Shown: positions 7,802 to 18,237 of the stretch, piece after piece
Layout: the number at the start of each line of letters is the position of its first letter
Position numbering within the stretch: the first letter of the stretch is position 1
DNA from: Micromonospora noduli
GTDB taxonomy: Bacteria; Actinomycetota; Actinomycetes; Mycobacteriales; Micromonosporaceae
Assembly: GCF_003264365.1 (NCBI RefSeq)
Contig: NZ_PYAK01000024.1
Coordinates: 1-64,000 of the forward strand
Direction of reading: 5' to 3'
DNA length: 64,000 bases
Position numbers and translations under genes: made by a program
The notes under the pieces: model-generated
The model's database searches: none
Told to the model about the DNA's origin: nothing
What the model saw: only the letters and a program-made list of their open reading frames with translations

Positions 7802-9091
7802 ATGAGTGTCACCACGCGGCGTACCCGCCTGGCGGCCGCTGCCCTGGCCGCGATCACCGCGGTCAGCGGTCTCGCAGCCTGCGGCAACGACGACGACAAG
7901 CCAGCGGCCGGCGAGAAGCCCGCCAAGCTGGTCGTCGACACCTTCGGCGAGATGGGCTACGACGAGCTCGTCAAGCAGTACGAGAAGGACACCGGCATCA
8001 AGGTCGAGCTGCGCAAGACCGCACAGCTCGGCGAGTACCGGCCGAAGCTGGTCCGCTACCTGGCCACCGGCAAGGGCGCGGCGGACGTCACCGCCCTGGA
8101 AGAGGGCATCCTCAACGAGTTCAAGCCCAACGCGCGCAACTGGGCCGACCTCAGCCCGCTGGTCGCCGACCACTCGAAGGAATACCTGCCCTGGAAGTGG
8201 GAGCTGGGCAAGGCGCCGGACGGTCGGCTGATCGGTCTGCCGACCGACGTCGGCAGCCTCGCCGTCTGCTACCGCAAGGACCTGTTCCAGGCGGCCGGTC
8301 TGCCCGCCGAGCGCGACCAGGTGTCGGCGCTCTGGCCGGACTGGAAGGGCTTCCACGACGCCGGTCTGAAGTACAAGCAGGGCAGCGGCGGCAAGGCGTT
8401 CATCGACTCGATCACCGCCGTCTCCAACGGTGTGCTCTTCCAGGGCAACGGTGACCTGTTCTACGACAAGGAAGACAACATCATCGCGGACACCAGCCCC
8501 GCGGTGAAGAACGCCTGGGACACCGCCACCTCGATGGCGGACATCTCCGCCAAGGCGTCCACCTGGTCGCCGGAGTGGTCGGGTGGCTTCAAGCAGGGCA
8601 CCTTCGCGGCCACCTTCTGCCCGTCCTGGATGCTCGGCATCGTGTCGGACAACTCCGGTCCGGCCAACAAGGGCAAGTGGGACGTCGCGTCCGTGCCGGG
8701 CGGCGGCGGTAACTGGGGCGGCTCGTGGCTCGCGGTTCCGGCGCAGAGCAAGTACCCGAAGGAGGCGGCGAAGCTCGCCGAGTACCTGACCAACGCCAAG
8801 AGCCAGGTGGAGGCCTTCAAGCTCAAGGGCCCGCTGCCCACCAACCTGGAGGCGCTGAAGAACGAGGCCTTCCTCGGCTACACCAACGAGTACTTCAGCA
8901 ACGCGCCGACCGGCAAGATCTTCGGGGAGAGCGTCGCCAAGATCCAGCCGATCCACCTGGGTCCGAAGCACCAGGCGGTGAAGGAGAACGCGCTCGAGCC
9001 GGCCCTGCGGGCGTTCGAGAACGGGCAGGCCGACAAGGCCAAGGCCTGGGAGCAGTTCACGAAGGACGCAAAGACTCAGGGTGCCTTCTGA
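7802..9091 (+). CDS. cebE: CebE-like cellobiose/cellotriose-binding lipoprotein
   Basis: Solute-binding lipoprotein of a carbohydrate ABC importer, 429 residues. ATG 7802 is chosen because GGAAAGAGG precedes it and the protein then begins with a clean lipoprotein signal (MSVTTRRTRL..., lipobox LAAC with Cys27). The mature part has the family-1 extracellular binding protein fold, with LVVDTFGEMGYDELVKQYEK and YLPWKWELGKAPDGRLIGLP. Substrate is inferred from context: permease genes, a GH1 beta-glucosidase and a CebR-type repressor follow, and the promoter has CebR operators. The ATPase (MsiK in Streptomyces) is not encoded here. Confidence 0.9.
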   Translation: MSVTTRRTRLAAAALAAITAVSGLAACGNDDDKPAAGEKPAKLVVDTFGEMGYDELVKQYEKDTGIKVELRKTAQLGEYRPKLVRYLATGKGAADVTALEEGILNEFKPNARNWADLSPLVADHSKEYLPWKWELGKAPDGRLIGLPTDVGSLAVCYRKDLFQAAGLPAERDQVSALWPDWKGFHDAGLKYKQGSGGKAFIDSITAVSNGVLFQGNGDLFYDKEDNIIADTSPAVKNAWDTATSMADISAKASTWSPEWSGGFKQGTFAATFCPSWMLGIVSDNSGPANKGKWDVASVPGGGGNWGGSWLAVPAQSKYPKEAAKLAEYLTNAKSQVEAFKLKGPLPTNLEALKNEAFLGYTNEYFSNAPTGKIFGESVAKIQPIHLGPKHQAVKENALEPALRAFENGQADKAKAWEQFTKDAKTQGAF

Positions 9092-9102
9092 GTGATTCCC
9101 TG

Positions 9103-9136
9103 CCGGTGGCGTTCGGGGTTTCCCGGACGCCACCGG
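9103..9136 (+). other. Intercistronic hairpin between cebE and cebF
   Basis: CCGGTGGCGT (9103-9112) pairs with ACGCCACCGG (9127-9136), with further GGG/CCC pairing inside. It starts 11 bases after the cebE stop. Such hairpins commonly protect or partly terminate the binding-protein mRNA so that it exceeds permease mRNA; that role is inference here. Confidence 0.7.
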
Positions 9137-9200
9137 CCGGTCCCCTCCGCGTAGCGCCCTGCGCGAGGGCCCCCGGGCCTCGCCGGAAAAGGAAATTCGC

Positions 9201-10172
9201 ATGAGCCTGTCGGCCACGACGGCACGGCCGTCGCCAGCAGCACCGCCTTCTCCCGACGTCGATCGCCGACGTCGACGGGGAAGGTTATTCAACCGCCTCG
9301 ATGTCAAGTACTCGCCGTACCTCTACATCGCCCCGTTCTTCCTGATCTTCGGCGTATTCGGGCTGTACCCGATGCTGCGTACCGCCTGGATGTCGCTGCA
9401 CGACTGGGACATGATCGGCGAGCACACGTTCATCGGCTTCGACAACTACACCCGGCTGGTGTCCGACGAGTACTTCTGGAACGCGCTGGTCAACACGTTC
9501 GGCATCTTCGCCCTGTCGACCATCCCGCAGTTGTTGCTCGCCCTCTTCCTGGCGAACCTGCTGAACCGGAGCCTCCTGCGCGCCAAGACCTTCTTCCGGA
9601 TGGCCATCTTCATGCCGAACGTGGTGTCGGTGGCCGCGGTCGCGATCGTCTTCGGGATGTTGTTCCAGCGCGAGTTCGGCCTGTTCAACTGGCTGCTCAG
9701 CTTCGTCGGTGTCGACCCGGTCGACTGGGACGGGCACCGGTGGAGTTCCTGGACGGCCATCTCCTCCATGGTCAACTGGCGGTGGACCGGGTACAACACC
9801 CTGATCCTGCTCGCCGGCATGCAGGCGATCCCGAAGGACCTCTACGAGGCCGCGGAGATCGACGGTGCCAGTCCGTGGCGACAGTTCTGGCAGATCACCC
9901 TGCCCATGCTCAAGCCCACCTTCATCTTCGTGGTCATCCTGTCCACGATCGGCGGCATGCAGCTCTTCACCGAGCCCCTGCTCTTCGGCAACGGCAACAT
10001 CATCGGCGGCAACCAGCGGGAGTTCCAGACGCTGGCCATGTACATGTACGAGATGGGCATCGTGAACCTGAACACCGCCGGCTACGGAGCCGCGGTCGCC
10101 TGGGCGATCTTCATGATCATCATCGTGGTGTCGCTGTTCAACTTCCTACTCGTCCGCCGCTCGGCGAAGTGA
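9201..10172 (+). CDS. cebF: CebF-like ABC sugar permease
   Basis: Inner-membrane permease of the cellobiose importer, 323 residues, MalF-type. After a cytoplasmic Arg-rich N-terminus (about 1-38) there are six predicted membrane segments, the first being LYIAPFFLIFGVFGLYPML. The EAA loop that docks the ATPase is EAAEIDGASPWRQFWQITLP near 219-238. ATG 9201 follows GGAAAAGGAAATTCGC. The 109-base gap after cebE holds a hairpin, and cebG starts 11 bases downstream. Confidence 0.93.
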   Translation: MSLSATTARPSPAAPPSPDVDRRRRRGRLFNRLDVKYSPYLYIAPFFLIFGVFGLYPMLRTAWMSLHDWDMIGEHTFIGFDNYTRLVSDEYFWNALVNTFGIFALSTIPQLLLALFLANLLNRSLLRAKTFFRMAIFMPNVVSVAAVAIVFGMLFQREFGLFNWLLSFVGVDPVDWDGHRWSSWTAISSMVNWRWTGYNTLILLAGMQAIPKDLYEAAEIDGASPWRQFWQITLPMLKPTFIFVVILSTIGGMQLFTEPLLFGNGNIIGGNQREFQTLAMYMYEMGIVNLNTAGYGAAVAWAIFMIIIVVSLFNFLLVRRSAK

Positions 10173-10182
10173 GGAGAGATCG

Positions 10183-11025
10183 ATGATCTCGGCTTCCCAG
10201 CGCCTGTGGCGCACCAGCCCGCTGACCTACCTGGCGCTCGTCCTGGCGGCACTGCTGTCGATCTACCCGTTCTACTACATGCTGGTGATCGGCAGTCGCA
10301 GCCTGGACAACATCAACGACGTGCCGCCGCCGCTGACCCCCGGTGGCGCGTTCGGTGACAACTTCGGGCGGGTGCTCGACAACGACGCCGCCAACTTCCT
10401 CACCGGCATGATGAACTCGATCATCGTCTCCTCGGTGGTCACCCTGTCGGTGGTGCTCACCGGTTCGCTGGCCGGGTTCGCCTTCGCCAAGCTGAAGTTC
10501 CGCGGCAGCAACGCCCTCCTGCTGGCGATCATCGTCACCATGATGATCCCGACCCAGATGGGGCTCATCCCGCTCTGGGGCATGATGCAGGACCTGGGGT
10601 GGTACGACACCCTCTACGCGGTCACCGTGCCGTTCCTGGTCACCGCCTTCGGCGTGTTCATGATGCGGCAGTACGCCAGCCAGGCGATCTCCGACGAGCT
10701 GATCGAGGCCGGCCGCGTCGACGGCGCGAGCACGTTCCGGATCTACTGGAGCATCGTGCTGCCCGCGCTGCGTCCCGCCGCCGGTGTCCTCGGTCTGCTG
10801 ACCTTCATGGAGACCTGGAACTCGTTCCTGTGGCCGTACGCCATCCTCACCCCGGAGAACCCGACCCTGCAGGTCTCGCTCTCCTTCCTCTCGTACGCCT
10901 ACTACACCGACTACTCCCAGGTGTTCGCCGCCACGGCGATCGGCACCATCCCCCTGGTAATCGTCTTTCTCGTGTTCGGCCGCCAGATCATCGGCGGGAT
11001 CATGGAAGGTGCCGTCAAGTCGTGA
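10183..11025 (+). CDS. cebG: CebG-like ABC sugar permease
   Basis: MalG-type permease of the same importer, 280 residues with six predicted membrane segments. The EAA loop is [20 protein letters not shown] near 175-194. A GAGGAGAG Shine-Dalgarno precedes ATG 10183. The stop codon overlaps the GTG of the beta-glucosidase gene (GTGA), so uptake and hydrolysis are translationally coupled. Confidence 0.94.
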   Translation: MISASQRLWRTSPLTYLALVLAALLSIYPFYYMLVIGSRSLDNINDVPPPLTPGGAFGDNFGRVLDNDAANFLTGMMNSIIVSSVVTLSVVLTGSLAGFAFAKLKFRGSNALLLAIIVTMMIPTQMGLIPLWGMMQDLGWYDTLYAVTVPFLVTAFGVFMMRQYASQAISDELIEAGRVDGASTFRIYWSIVLPALRPAAGVLGLLTFMETWNSFLWPYAILTPENPTLQVSLSFLSYAYYTDYSQVFAATAIGTIPLVIVFLVFGRQIIGGIMEGAVKS

Positions 11026-12443
11026 GCAACCCCGCCAGCCCACCCGCCGTCGATGTCCTCGACGAGCGCCCCGGGCTGACCTTTCCACCCGGATTCCTCT
11101 GGGGGGCCGCGACGGCGGCGTACCAGATCGAGGGAGCGGCGGCCGTGGACGGCCGTGCCCCGTCGATCTGGGACACCTTCAGCCACACCGAGGGTCGGGT
11201 CGTCGCCGGACACACCGGGGACGTGGCGTGCGACCACTACCACCGCCTCGGCGACGACGTCGCGCTGATGGCCGAGCTGGGCCTGAAGTCGTACCGTTTC
11301 TCGGTCTCCTGGTCCCGGGTGCAGCCCACCGGCGCCGGCGCGGCCAACCCGGGCGGCCTGGACTTCTACCGGCGGCTGGTGGACGAGCTGCTGGCCAACG
11401 GCATCGAGCCGTGGCTCACCCTCTACCACTGGGACCTGCCGCAGCCGTTGGAAGACGCCGGCGGCTGGCCGGCCCGGGACACCGCGGCCCGCTTCGCCGA
11501 CTACACCACCCTGGTGGCCGACGCGCTCGGTGACCGGGTGCGCTACTGGACCACGCTGAACGAGCCGTGGTGCTCCGCGTTCCTCGGCTACGGCTCCGGC
11601 GTGCACGCCCCCGGCCGCACCAACGGAGCGGACGCGGTGCGAGCCGGACACCACCTGATGCTCGGTCACGGCCTGGCCGTGCAGGCACTGCGGGCCGCCC
11701 GGCCGGCCGCCGAGGTGGGCGTGACAGTCAACCTCTACCCGGTCGACCCGGCCAGTGACAGTCCCGCCGACCGGGACGCCGCCCGGCGGATCGACGGGTT
11801 GGCCAACCGGTTCTTCCTCGACCCGCTGCTGCGCGGGTCGTACCCGGAGGACCTGGTGGCCGACCTCAGCACGGTGACCGACTTCGAGCACGTGCGCGAC
11901 GGCGACCTGGCGACCATCTCCACGCCGCTGGACCTGGTCGGGGTCAACTACTACAGCCGGCACGTGGTCGCCGCGCCGGTCGAGGGCGTGGAGGCCGACC
12001 CGGCCCCCTCGTGCTGGCCGGGCAGCGAGGACGTCCGGTTCGTCACCCGTGGCGTTCCGGTCACCGACATGGGCTGGGAGATCGACGCCCCGGGTCTGAC
12101 CGAGACGCTGCGCCGGGTGAACGGCTACACCGATCTGCCCCTGTACGTCACCGAAAACGGCTCGGCGTTCGTCGACTCGGTGGTCGACGGGCAGGTCGAC
12201 GACGTCGATCGGCTGGCCTACTTCGATGCCCACCTGCGCGCCGCCCACGAGGCGATCGACGCCGGAGTGCCTCTGCGGGGATACTTTGCCTGGTCGTTGA
12301 TGGATAATTTCGAGTGGGCCTGGGGTTACACCAAGCGGTTCGGCATGATCCACGTCGACTATGACAGCCAGGTCCGCACCCCCAAGTCCAGCGCCAAGTG
12401 GTACGCCTCGGTGATCCGGCGCAACGGTCTGGCCGCACAATAG
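11022..12443 (+). CDS. bglC: GH1 beta-glucosidase (BglC-like)
   Basis: Cytoplasmic family-1 glycoside hydrolase of 473 residues that would split imported cellobiose to glucose. GTG 11022 overlaps the cebG stop. The GH1 N-terminal signature [19 protein letters not shown] is at 21-39. The acid/base glutamate is E181 in TLNEPW, and the nucleophile is E378 in YVTENGSAF. There is no signal peptide. Fourth in the ceb operon, it matches the cebEFG-bglC order of Streptomyces. Confidence 0.95.
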   Translation: MSNPASPPAVDVLDERPGLTFPPGFLWGAATAAYQIEGAAAVDGRAPSIWDTFSHTEGRVVAGHTGDVACDHYHRLGDDVALMAELGLKSYRFSVSWSRVQPTGAGAANPGGLDFYRRLVDELLANGIEPWLTLYHWDLPQPLEDAGGWPARDTAARFADYTTLVADALGDRVRYWTTLNEPWCSAFLGYGSGVHAPGRTNGADAVRAGHHLMLGHGLAVQALRAARPAAEVGVTVNLYPVDPASDSPADRDAARRIDGLANRFFLDPLLRGSYPEDLVADLSTVTDFEHVRDGDLATISTPLDLVGVNYYSRHVVAAPVEGVEADPAPSCWPGSEDVRFVTRGVPVTDMGWEIDAPGLTETLRRVNGYTDLPLYVTENGSAFVDSVVDGQVDDVDRLAYFDAHLRAAHEAIDAGVPLRGYFAWSLMDNFEWAWGYTKRFGMIHVDYDSQVRTPKSSAKWYASVIRRNGLAAQ

Positions 12444-12467
12444 GCTCGGGCCAGCCATCAGGACGGC

Positions 12468-12499
12468 CCCGGCGTCCACCTCCCGCAGGTGGCGCCGGG
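12468..12499 (+). terminator. Hairpin between bglC and cebR
   Basis: CCCGGCG and CCACCT (12468-12481, one bulged T) pair with AGGTGG and CGCCGGG (12487-12499) around a 5-base loop. There is no T run, so it may only attenuate transcription into cebR. Confidence 0.65.
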
Positions 12500-12525
12500 T
12501 CCGCCCGCCGTCGGAGGAGCAGACG

Positions 12526-13572
12526 ATGACAACGCAGCGCACCCGGTCGCTCGGGCGCCCGACCCTCGACGCGGTCGCGGCGCGTGCCGGCGTCGGTCGG
12601 GGCACGGTCTCCCGCGTGGTCAACGGCTCGCCCCAGGTCAGCCCGGAGGCCCGGGCCGCGGTCCAACAGGCCATCGCAGAGCTGGGGTACGTGCCGAACC
12701 GGGCCGCCCGTGCGCTCGTCACCCAGCGGACCGACTCCGTCGCGCTTGTGGTGTCCGAATCCGGCGAGCGGGTCTTCACCGAGCCGTTCTTCGCCAGCAT
12801 CGTGCGGGGGATCAGCTCCGGGTTGCTGGAGACGCCGATGCAGCTCTGGCTGGCCATGGCACAGTCGCCGGTGGAGCGGGAACGGGTCGAGCACCACCTC
12901 ACCAACCAGCACGTCGACGGCGTACTGCTGCTGTCGTTGCACGACTCCGACCCGCTGCCGACGCTGCTGGAGGAACGTGGCCTGCCCGCCGTGCTCGGCG
13001 GTCGGCCCGCCCGCATGCTGCAACCCGGCGCCCAACCGGCCTGGTTTGTCGACGTGGACAACGTTGGCGGGGCCCGGCAGGCCGTGGAGTACCTGGCGAG
13101 GCAGGGGCGGCGACGCGTCGCCACCATCGCCGGTCCGCAGGACATGGGTGCCGGCCTGGCCCGGTTGGCCGGCTACACCGACGCGGTAAAGGCCACCGGC
13201 GCCAGCGTCAACCCCGACCTGATCGCGTACGGCGACTTCAGCGAAGGCAGCGGCGCGGCGGGAATGCGCCGGCTGCTGGAGGTCTGCCCGGACCTGGACG
13301 CGGTCTTCGTCGCGTCCGACCTGATGGCGTTCGGCGCACTGCGTACCCTGCGCGAGGCCGGCCGGCGCGTTCCGCAGGACGTCGCGGTGATCGGCTTCGA
13401 CGATGCGACCATCGCCCGACAGGCCGAACCGCCGTTGACCACTGTCTTCCAGCCGGTGGAGGAGATGGGCCGGCAGATGGCCCGCCTGCTGGTGGCCCGG
13501 ATCCGTGGCGAGGAGCTACCCGCCTCCCACATCCTCCTGGACACCCAACTGGTCCACCGAGCCTCCGCCTAA
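12526..13572 (+). CDS. cebR: CebR-like LacI-family repressor
   Basis: LacI-family transcription factor of 348 residues. The N-terminal helix-turn-helix reads PTLDAVAARAGVGRGTVSRV (13-32), with hinge helix PNRAARALV. A periplasmic-binding-protein-like effector domain fills the rest, ending VFQPVEEMGRQMARLLVARI. As last gene of the cellobiose operon, it is the obvious reader of the three TGGGAnCGCTyCCA-type palindromes in this window. Cellobiose or a cello-oligosaccharide is the probable inducer, by analogy with Streptomyces CebR. ATG 12526 follows GGAGGAGCAGACG. Confidence 0.92.
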   Translation: MTTQRTRSLGRPTLDAVAARAGVGRGTVSRVVNGSPQVSPEARAAVQQAIAELGYVPNRAARALVTQRTDSVALVVSESGERVFTEPFFASIVRGISSGLLETPMQLWLAMAQSPVERERVEHHLTNQHVDGVLLLSLHDSDPLPTLLEERGLPAVLGGRPARMLQPGAQPAWFVDVDNVGGARQAVEYLARQGRRRVATIAGPQDMGAGLARLAGYTDAVKATGASVNPDLIAYGDFSEGSGAAGMRRLLEVCPDLDAVFVASDLMAFGALRTLREAGRRVPQDVAVIGFDDATIARQAEPPLTTVFQPVEEMGRQMARLLVARIRGEELPASHILLDTQLVHRASA

Positions 13573-13701
13573 CCCACCCGTCCCCCCCACCCCCCAGGAA
13601 CCCACACGCCGCGCCCCCGCACGGCGCGTCGATCATGGACTTGGCCTGGACATTTCTGGCATCCCGACTCGCCAACCTCATGATCAAGAAGGCCGGCGGG
13701 G

Positions 13702-13779
13702 CAAGATCGTGCTCGATCCTGGATTGAGTGGCCTCCCGGCGACCGCACACCACTACATCCAGGATCGAGCACGATCTTG
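13702..13779. repeat. Perfect 23-bp inverted repeat
   Basis: The arms 13702-13724 and 13757-13779 are exact reverse complements, separated by 32 bases. The arms contain repeated GATC/CGATC motifs. It occupies the gap between convergent cebR and the acyl-CoA dehydrogenase gene, so it may terminate both. A nearby ATGATCAAGAAGG resembles the arm of the repeat at 7523. Confidence 0.8.
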
Positions 13780-13866
13780 GGGTGTAGTGGCGTGCGGGAC
13801 CTGCGGGGCGCGGGCATGCGGGGCGGCGCCGGCGTGCGCGGTGGGCGGGTGGGCGGTGGGCCCGGG

Positions 13867-15077
<1,211 letters not shown>

Positions 15078-15078
<1 letters not shown>

Positions 15079-16157
15079 CAGCGCTCCCTGGCAGCGGTCA
15101 GCCCGTGCGCGACCAGCGGTGCCACCATCTCGCCGATCCGGTCGAAGCCCTCGCCGAGCGTCTGCCCGAGCGTGTGGCGGTAGTGGATGCCCTCGCAGAT
15201 CACCGCGAGCTTGAAACAGCCCAGCGCCACGTGCCAGTGCAGCGGCCCGACGTCGACATCGCTGCGTCCGGCGTACCTGTCGATCAGCTCGCTGCCGGTG
15301 GGAAAGCCGGCGCGCGGGCCGAGCCCGTCGGCGACGGGGTTGCCCGCGGCGGTGTCGCTGCCGCCGAGCACGTCCCAGTACGTCAGCAGCAGCCCCAGGT
15401 CGGCGAGGGGGTCGCCGAGGGTGGCCATCTCCCAGTCGAGCACCGCGTGCACGGCGACCGGATCGGCCGAGGCGAGGAGGTTGTCCAGCCGGAAGTCGCC
15501 GTGCACGATCCGGCCGGCGTTCGCACCCTCCGGGGCGGTCGCCGCGAGCAGGTCACGCAACTCGTCGATGCCGGGCAGCGGCCGGCTGCGGGAGCGGTCG
15601 AGCTGCCCGGCCCAGCGGCGGACCTGCCGGGCGAGGTAGCCCTCGGGGCGGCCGAAGTCAGCCAACCCGACGCTGGACGGCTCGACGCTGTGCAGCGCGG
15701 CGAGCGTGTCCATCATGGCCATGGCGAGGGCACGGCGGCGCTCGTCGCCCAGCGGGTCGGTCTGCGCGCGGGTGCGGAACACCTCGCCGGGCATCCGCTC
15801 CATGAGGTAGAACGGCGCCCCGATCACCTCCGGGTCGGTGCAGAGCAGCAGCGCGCCCGGGACCGGCACATCGGTCGGTGCCAGCGCCGAGATGACCCGG
15901 AACTCGCGCGCCATGTCGTGCGCGGTCGCCAGCACGTGGCCCAGCGGGGGGCGGCGCAGCACCACCTCGCGGTCGCCGAGACGCAGCAGGTAGGTGAGGT
16001 TGGACTTGCCGCCCGCGATCAGCGTGGCACGCAGCGGCCCGACGGCCAGCTCGGGTCGGTGCGTTGCCAGATAGTCGGCGAGGCGGTCCAGGGCCAGCCC
16101 TGCCGGGGAGACGGGAACGGCCTCCGGCCGGGACGCGTCGACGGCCGGATCGCTCAT
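15078..16157 (-). CDS. Phosphotransferase family protein (APH fold)
   Basis: Aminoglycoside-phosphotransferase-fold kinase of about 359 residues. Key motifs are [26 protein letters not shown] (nucleotide loop and lysine region), [14 protein letters not shown] (catalytic loop) and [20 protein letters not shown] (metal-binding Asp). ATG 16157 is preferred over a longer frame starting at 16244 because a promoter's -10 (16163-16168) lies 5 bases upstream, implying a leaderless mRNA. It is translationally coupled to the acyl-CoA dehydrogenase, so it more likely phosphorylates a hydroxyacyl metabolite than an antibiotic. Confidence 0.87.
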
Positions 16158-16162
16158 CCGAC

Positions 16163-16192
16163 TAGTTGATGGCAGCCCGCTCACGTTGTCAA
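16163..16192 (-). promoter_or_regulatory. Promoter of the phosphotransferase/acyl-CoA dehydrogenase operon
   Basis: On the minus strand, TTGACA (16192-16187) is followed by an 18-base spacer and CAACTA (16168-16163). The predicted start of transcription falls at or next to ATG 16157. Confidence 0.6.
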
Positions 16193-16307
16193 GGTCAGAG
16201 TTTCCGCTCGGGACATGCCCCTGCAACAGGGACGAAATGGTCAACTACCAGGCTGGGGTCAGCCTGCCGGCCGCTCTCTCGCCGGCCCGCCGAGCGGAGG
16301 GACAGAC

Positions 16308-17009
16308 ATGTTGCTGCGAGTTCGGGTCACCCTGCCGGACCGTCCGGGCACCCTCGGTCAGGTCGCCCGCACCTTGGGCGTCTCCGGGGCGGACATCGTC
16401 CAGGTGGTGGTCCTCGAACGGCTCGGCGGGCGCGCGGTGGACGACTTCACTGTCGTCTGGCCGGGCGCGGCGCGGGTGGAACGACTGCTGGCCGGCCTCG
16501 CGGCGATACCGGGGGTGCGGGTGGACGGTGTGTGGCGGGCGATCGGCGCGCCCACCACCACCGGGCAGGACGCGGAGCTGTTGGCCCAGGTCGCGGCCAA
16601 CCCGGCCGACGGGTTGGCCACCCTGGTCGACGCGGTGCCGGGGCTGCTGGCCGCCGACTGGGCCGTGGCCGCCGTGGTGCCGGTCGACTGGGCCTCGCGG
16701 AGCGGGGGCGGCGGGGCGACAGTGGGGTACGCGAGCTGGCGTGCTCCCGTACCCCCGCGGTTGCCGGAGGTGACCCCGCTGCGCGGTCGGTCGATGACCA
16801 CGCCCGACGGCACCCACCACGCGATCGCGCCGTTCGGCCGGGCGGGCCTGGTGCTGGTGGTGGCCCGTGAGCGCAGCGAGACCCTCTCCGCCGCGGCGTT
16901 CCACAGCACCGAGGTGGATCGGCTCACCCAGCTCGTCCGCGCCTGCGCGGTGATCCTCGGTGACCGACTCGACCTGGTGGGCGCGCCCCCGGTCAGCGCC
17001 AATCCCTGA
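16308..17009 (+). CDS. ACT-domain protein
   Basis: A 233-residue protein with an N-terminal ACT domain (about 1-75: LLRVRVTLPDRPGTLGQVAR..., GVSGADIVQVVVLE, GRAVDDFTVVWP). ACT domains bind amino acids and regulate metabolism. The remaining 150 residues include a segment resembling the central part of the ACT-GNAT protein at 18238 (repeated ADGLATLVDAVPGLLAADWAV pattern), so the two appear to be paralogues. No catalytic domain is recognised. ATG 16308 is chosen because GGAGGGACAGAC precedes it and the ACT domain starts at once. Confidence 0.82.
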   Translation: MLLRVRVTLPDRPGTLGQVARTLGVSGADIVQVVVLERLGGRAVDDFTVVWPGAARVERLLAGLAAIPGVRVDGVWRAIGAPTTTGQDAELLAQVAANPADGLATLVDAVPGLLAADWAVAAVVPVDWASRSGGGGATVGYASWRAPVPPRLPEVTPLRGRSMTTPDGTHHAIAPFGRAGLVLVVARERSETLSAAAFHSTEVDRLTQLVRACAVILGDRLDLVGAPPVSANP

Positions 17010-17070
17010 GGCGCCACCCGTCGACCGGGCGGTCCGCAGGGCTCGGACTTGTTGATCTAGTCTCTTCGGG

Positions 17071-18120
17071 ATGGACATCTCCACTGATGGATATCGCGCG
17101 GAGACCCCCGAGGGCGGCGGTCGCGTCCCCTCCGGTGCGCCGCGGGCCTACGAGGCGGATGCCAAGCTGCCGCCCCCGCCGGTGCCCGGACGGCGGCCGG
17201 GGATCCAGATGGCACCCACCTACGCGGACTTCGGCACCGAGCCGCCCCGTCTCGGCAACGTCGAGATCACCGGCGTGCACCGGTCCTCGGCGGCGGACGA
17301 CCACCTGGCGATCAACGCCGGCGGGTCGGTCGAGTTCGAGTTCGACGTGCCCGACCCGGCCGTGGTGCGGGAGGCGTGCGTCACCCTGGTGGCGCTCGTG
17401 TCGATGCTGGCCGGAGGCCCCGGGTACGCCCCGCTCACCGTTCACCTCAACGGCCGGCCGCTGGCCGATGAGCTCCGCATCCCGAACGGTGGTGGGCTTC
17501 CGCAACGGCTGGTCTTCGCGGTCCCGGCCGAGGAGTTGGTGCCCGGCCGGAACACGATGCGGATCGCGAGCGGTGTCGACGCCCGCAGCATGCTGTGGCT
17601 CTACCGAGTCACGGTCGACCCGATGAACGCGCACGACCAGGCGGGCCTGGCCCTCGTCCGGCAGGCGGTCGCCAAGCCGGTGCTGCGGTACGCGAGCGAC
17701 GCCGGCGAGGTCACCATCTTCGTCGATCGGGGCGAGCAGTCCGTCCTCGACCAGGTGGCGTGGGCCGACACGTCCGGCACCGAGTACGCGATCACGTTCG
17801 AGAAGCGACAGCGGGCCTTATACGGCTGGCGGCGGCAGCCGGGTGGAGAGCCGACGGAGTTCCGCGGCCGGCTGACCGAGCGCGGCACCGTCGCCAAGGA
17901 GGCGTGGCGCTTCGACACTGAGGAGGGCTGGGCCGGTGGCTGGCACCGCTCGGGTGACCTGCTCCTCGCGGTGGAGGTGCGCGGCTGCCCGGTCACCAGG
18001 TTGGCCTGGCGGGACCTGCGCGGCAACAACGGCACGATCGCCTTCGGCGGCGGTGGATTCCTGGGCACCTACCAGCGGGTCGGGGAGGGCCCCATCGGCT
18101 ACCGCGGCCGTTTCGTGTAG
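17071..18120 (+). CDS. Unrecognised protein with Pro-rich N-terminus
   Basis: A 349-residue protein I do not recognise. Residues 1-50 are disordered and Pro/Gly-rich (AKLPPPPVPGRRPG). Two beta-rich parts follow: about 55-190, with a hydrophobic strand VTLVALVSMLAGG, and 195-349, with many Trp, Gly and charged residues (ALYGWRRQPGGEPTEFRGRL, EEGWAGGWHRSGDLLLAVEV). There is no signal peptide or membrane segment. A -10-like TAGTCT lies 7 bases before ATG 17071, so the mRNA may be leaderless. It sits between two ACT-domain genes on the same strand. Confidence 0.75.
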   Translation: MDISTDGYRAETPEGGGRVPSGAPRAYEADAKLPPPPVPGRRPGIQMAPTYADFGTEPPRLGNVEITGVHRSSAADDHLAINAGGSVEFEFDVPDPAVVREACVTLVALVSMLAGGPGYAPLTVHLNGRPLADELRIPNGGGLPQRLVFAVPAEELVPGRNTMRIASGVDARSMLWLYRVTVDPMNAHDQAGLALVRQAVAKPVLRYASDAGEVTIFVDRGEQSVLDQVAWADTSGTEYAITFEKRQRALYGWRRQPGGEPTEFRGRLTERGTVAKEAWRFDTEEGWAGGWHRSGDLLLAVEVRGCPVTRLAWRDLRGNNGTIAFGGGGFLGTYQRVGEGPIGYRGRFV

Positions 18121-18237
18121 CGGCGGATCCGGTGACCCGCCGCGCGGGGTCGACTTCCTGAGCGCAACCCGTCACCGCCGGGCAATCGGGCGGCAACAGC
18201 GGGGGACGAGGCTGGCACCCGGGGAAGGGAGCCAACC

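Noticed and set aside
10911-13145. 744-residue minus-strand open frame
   Set aside because: It is antisense to bglC and cebR, which carry unmistakable catalytic and HTH motifs.
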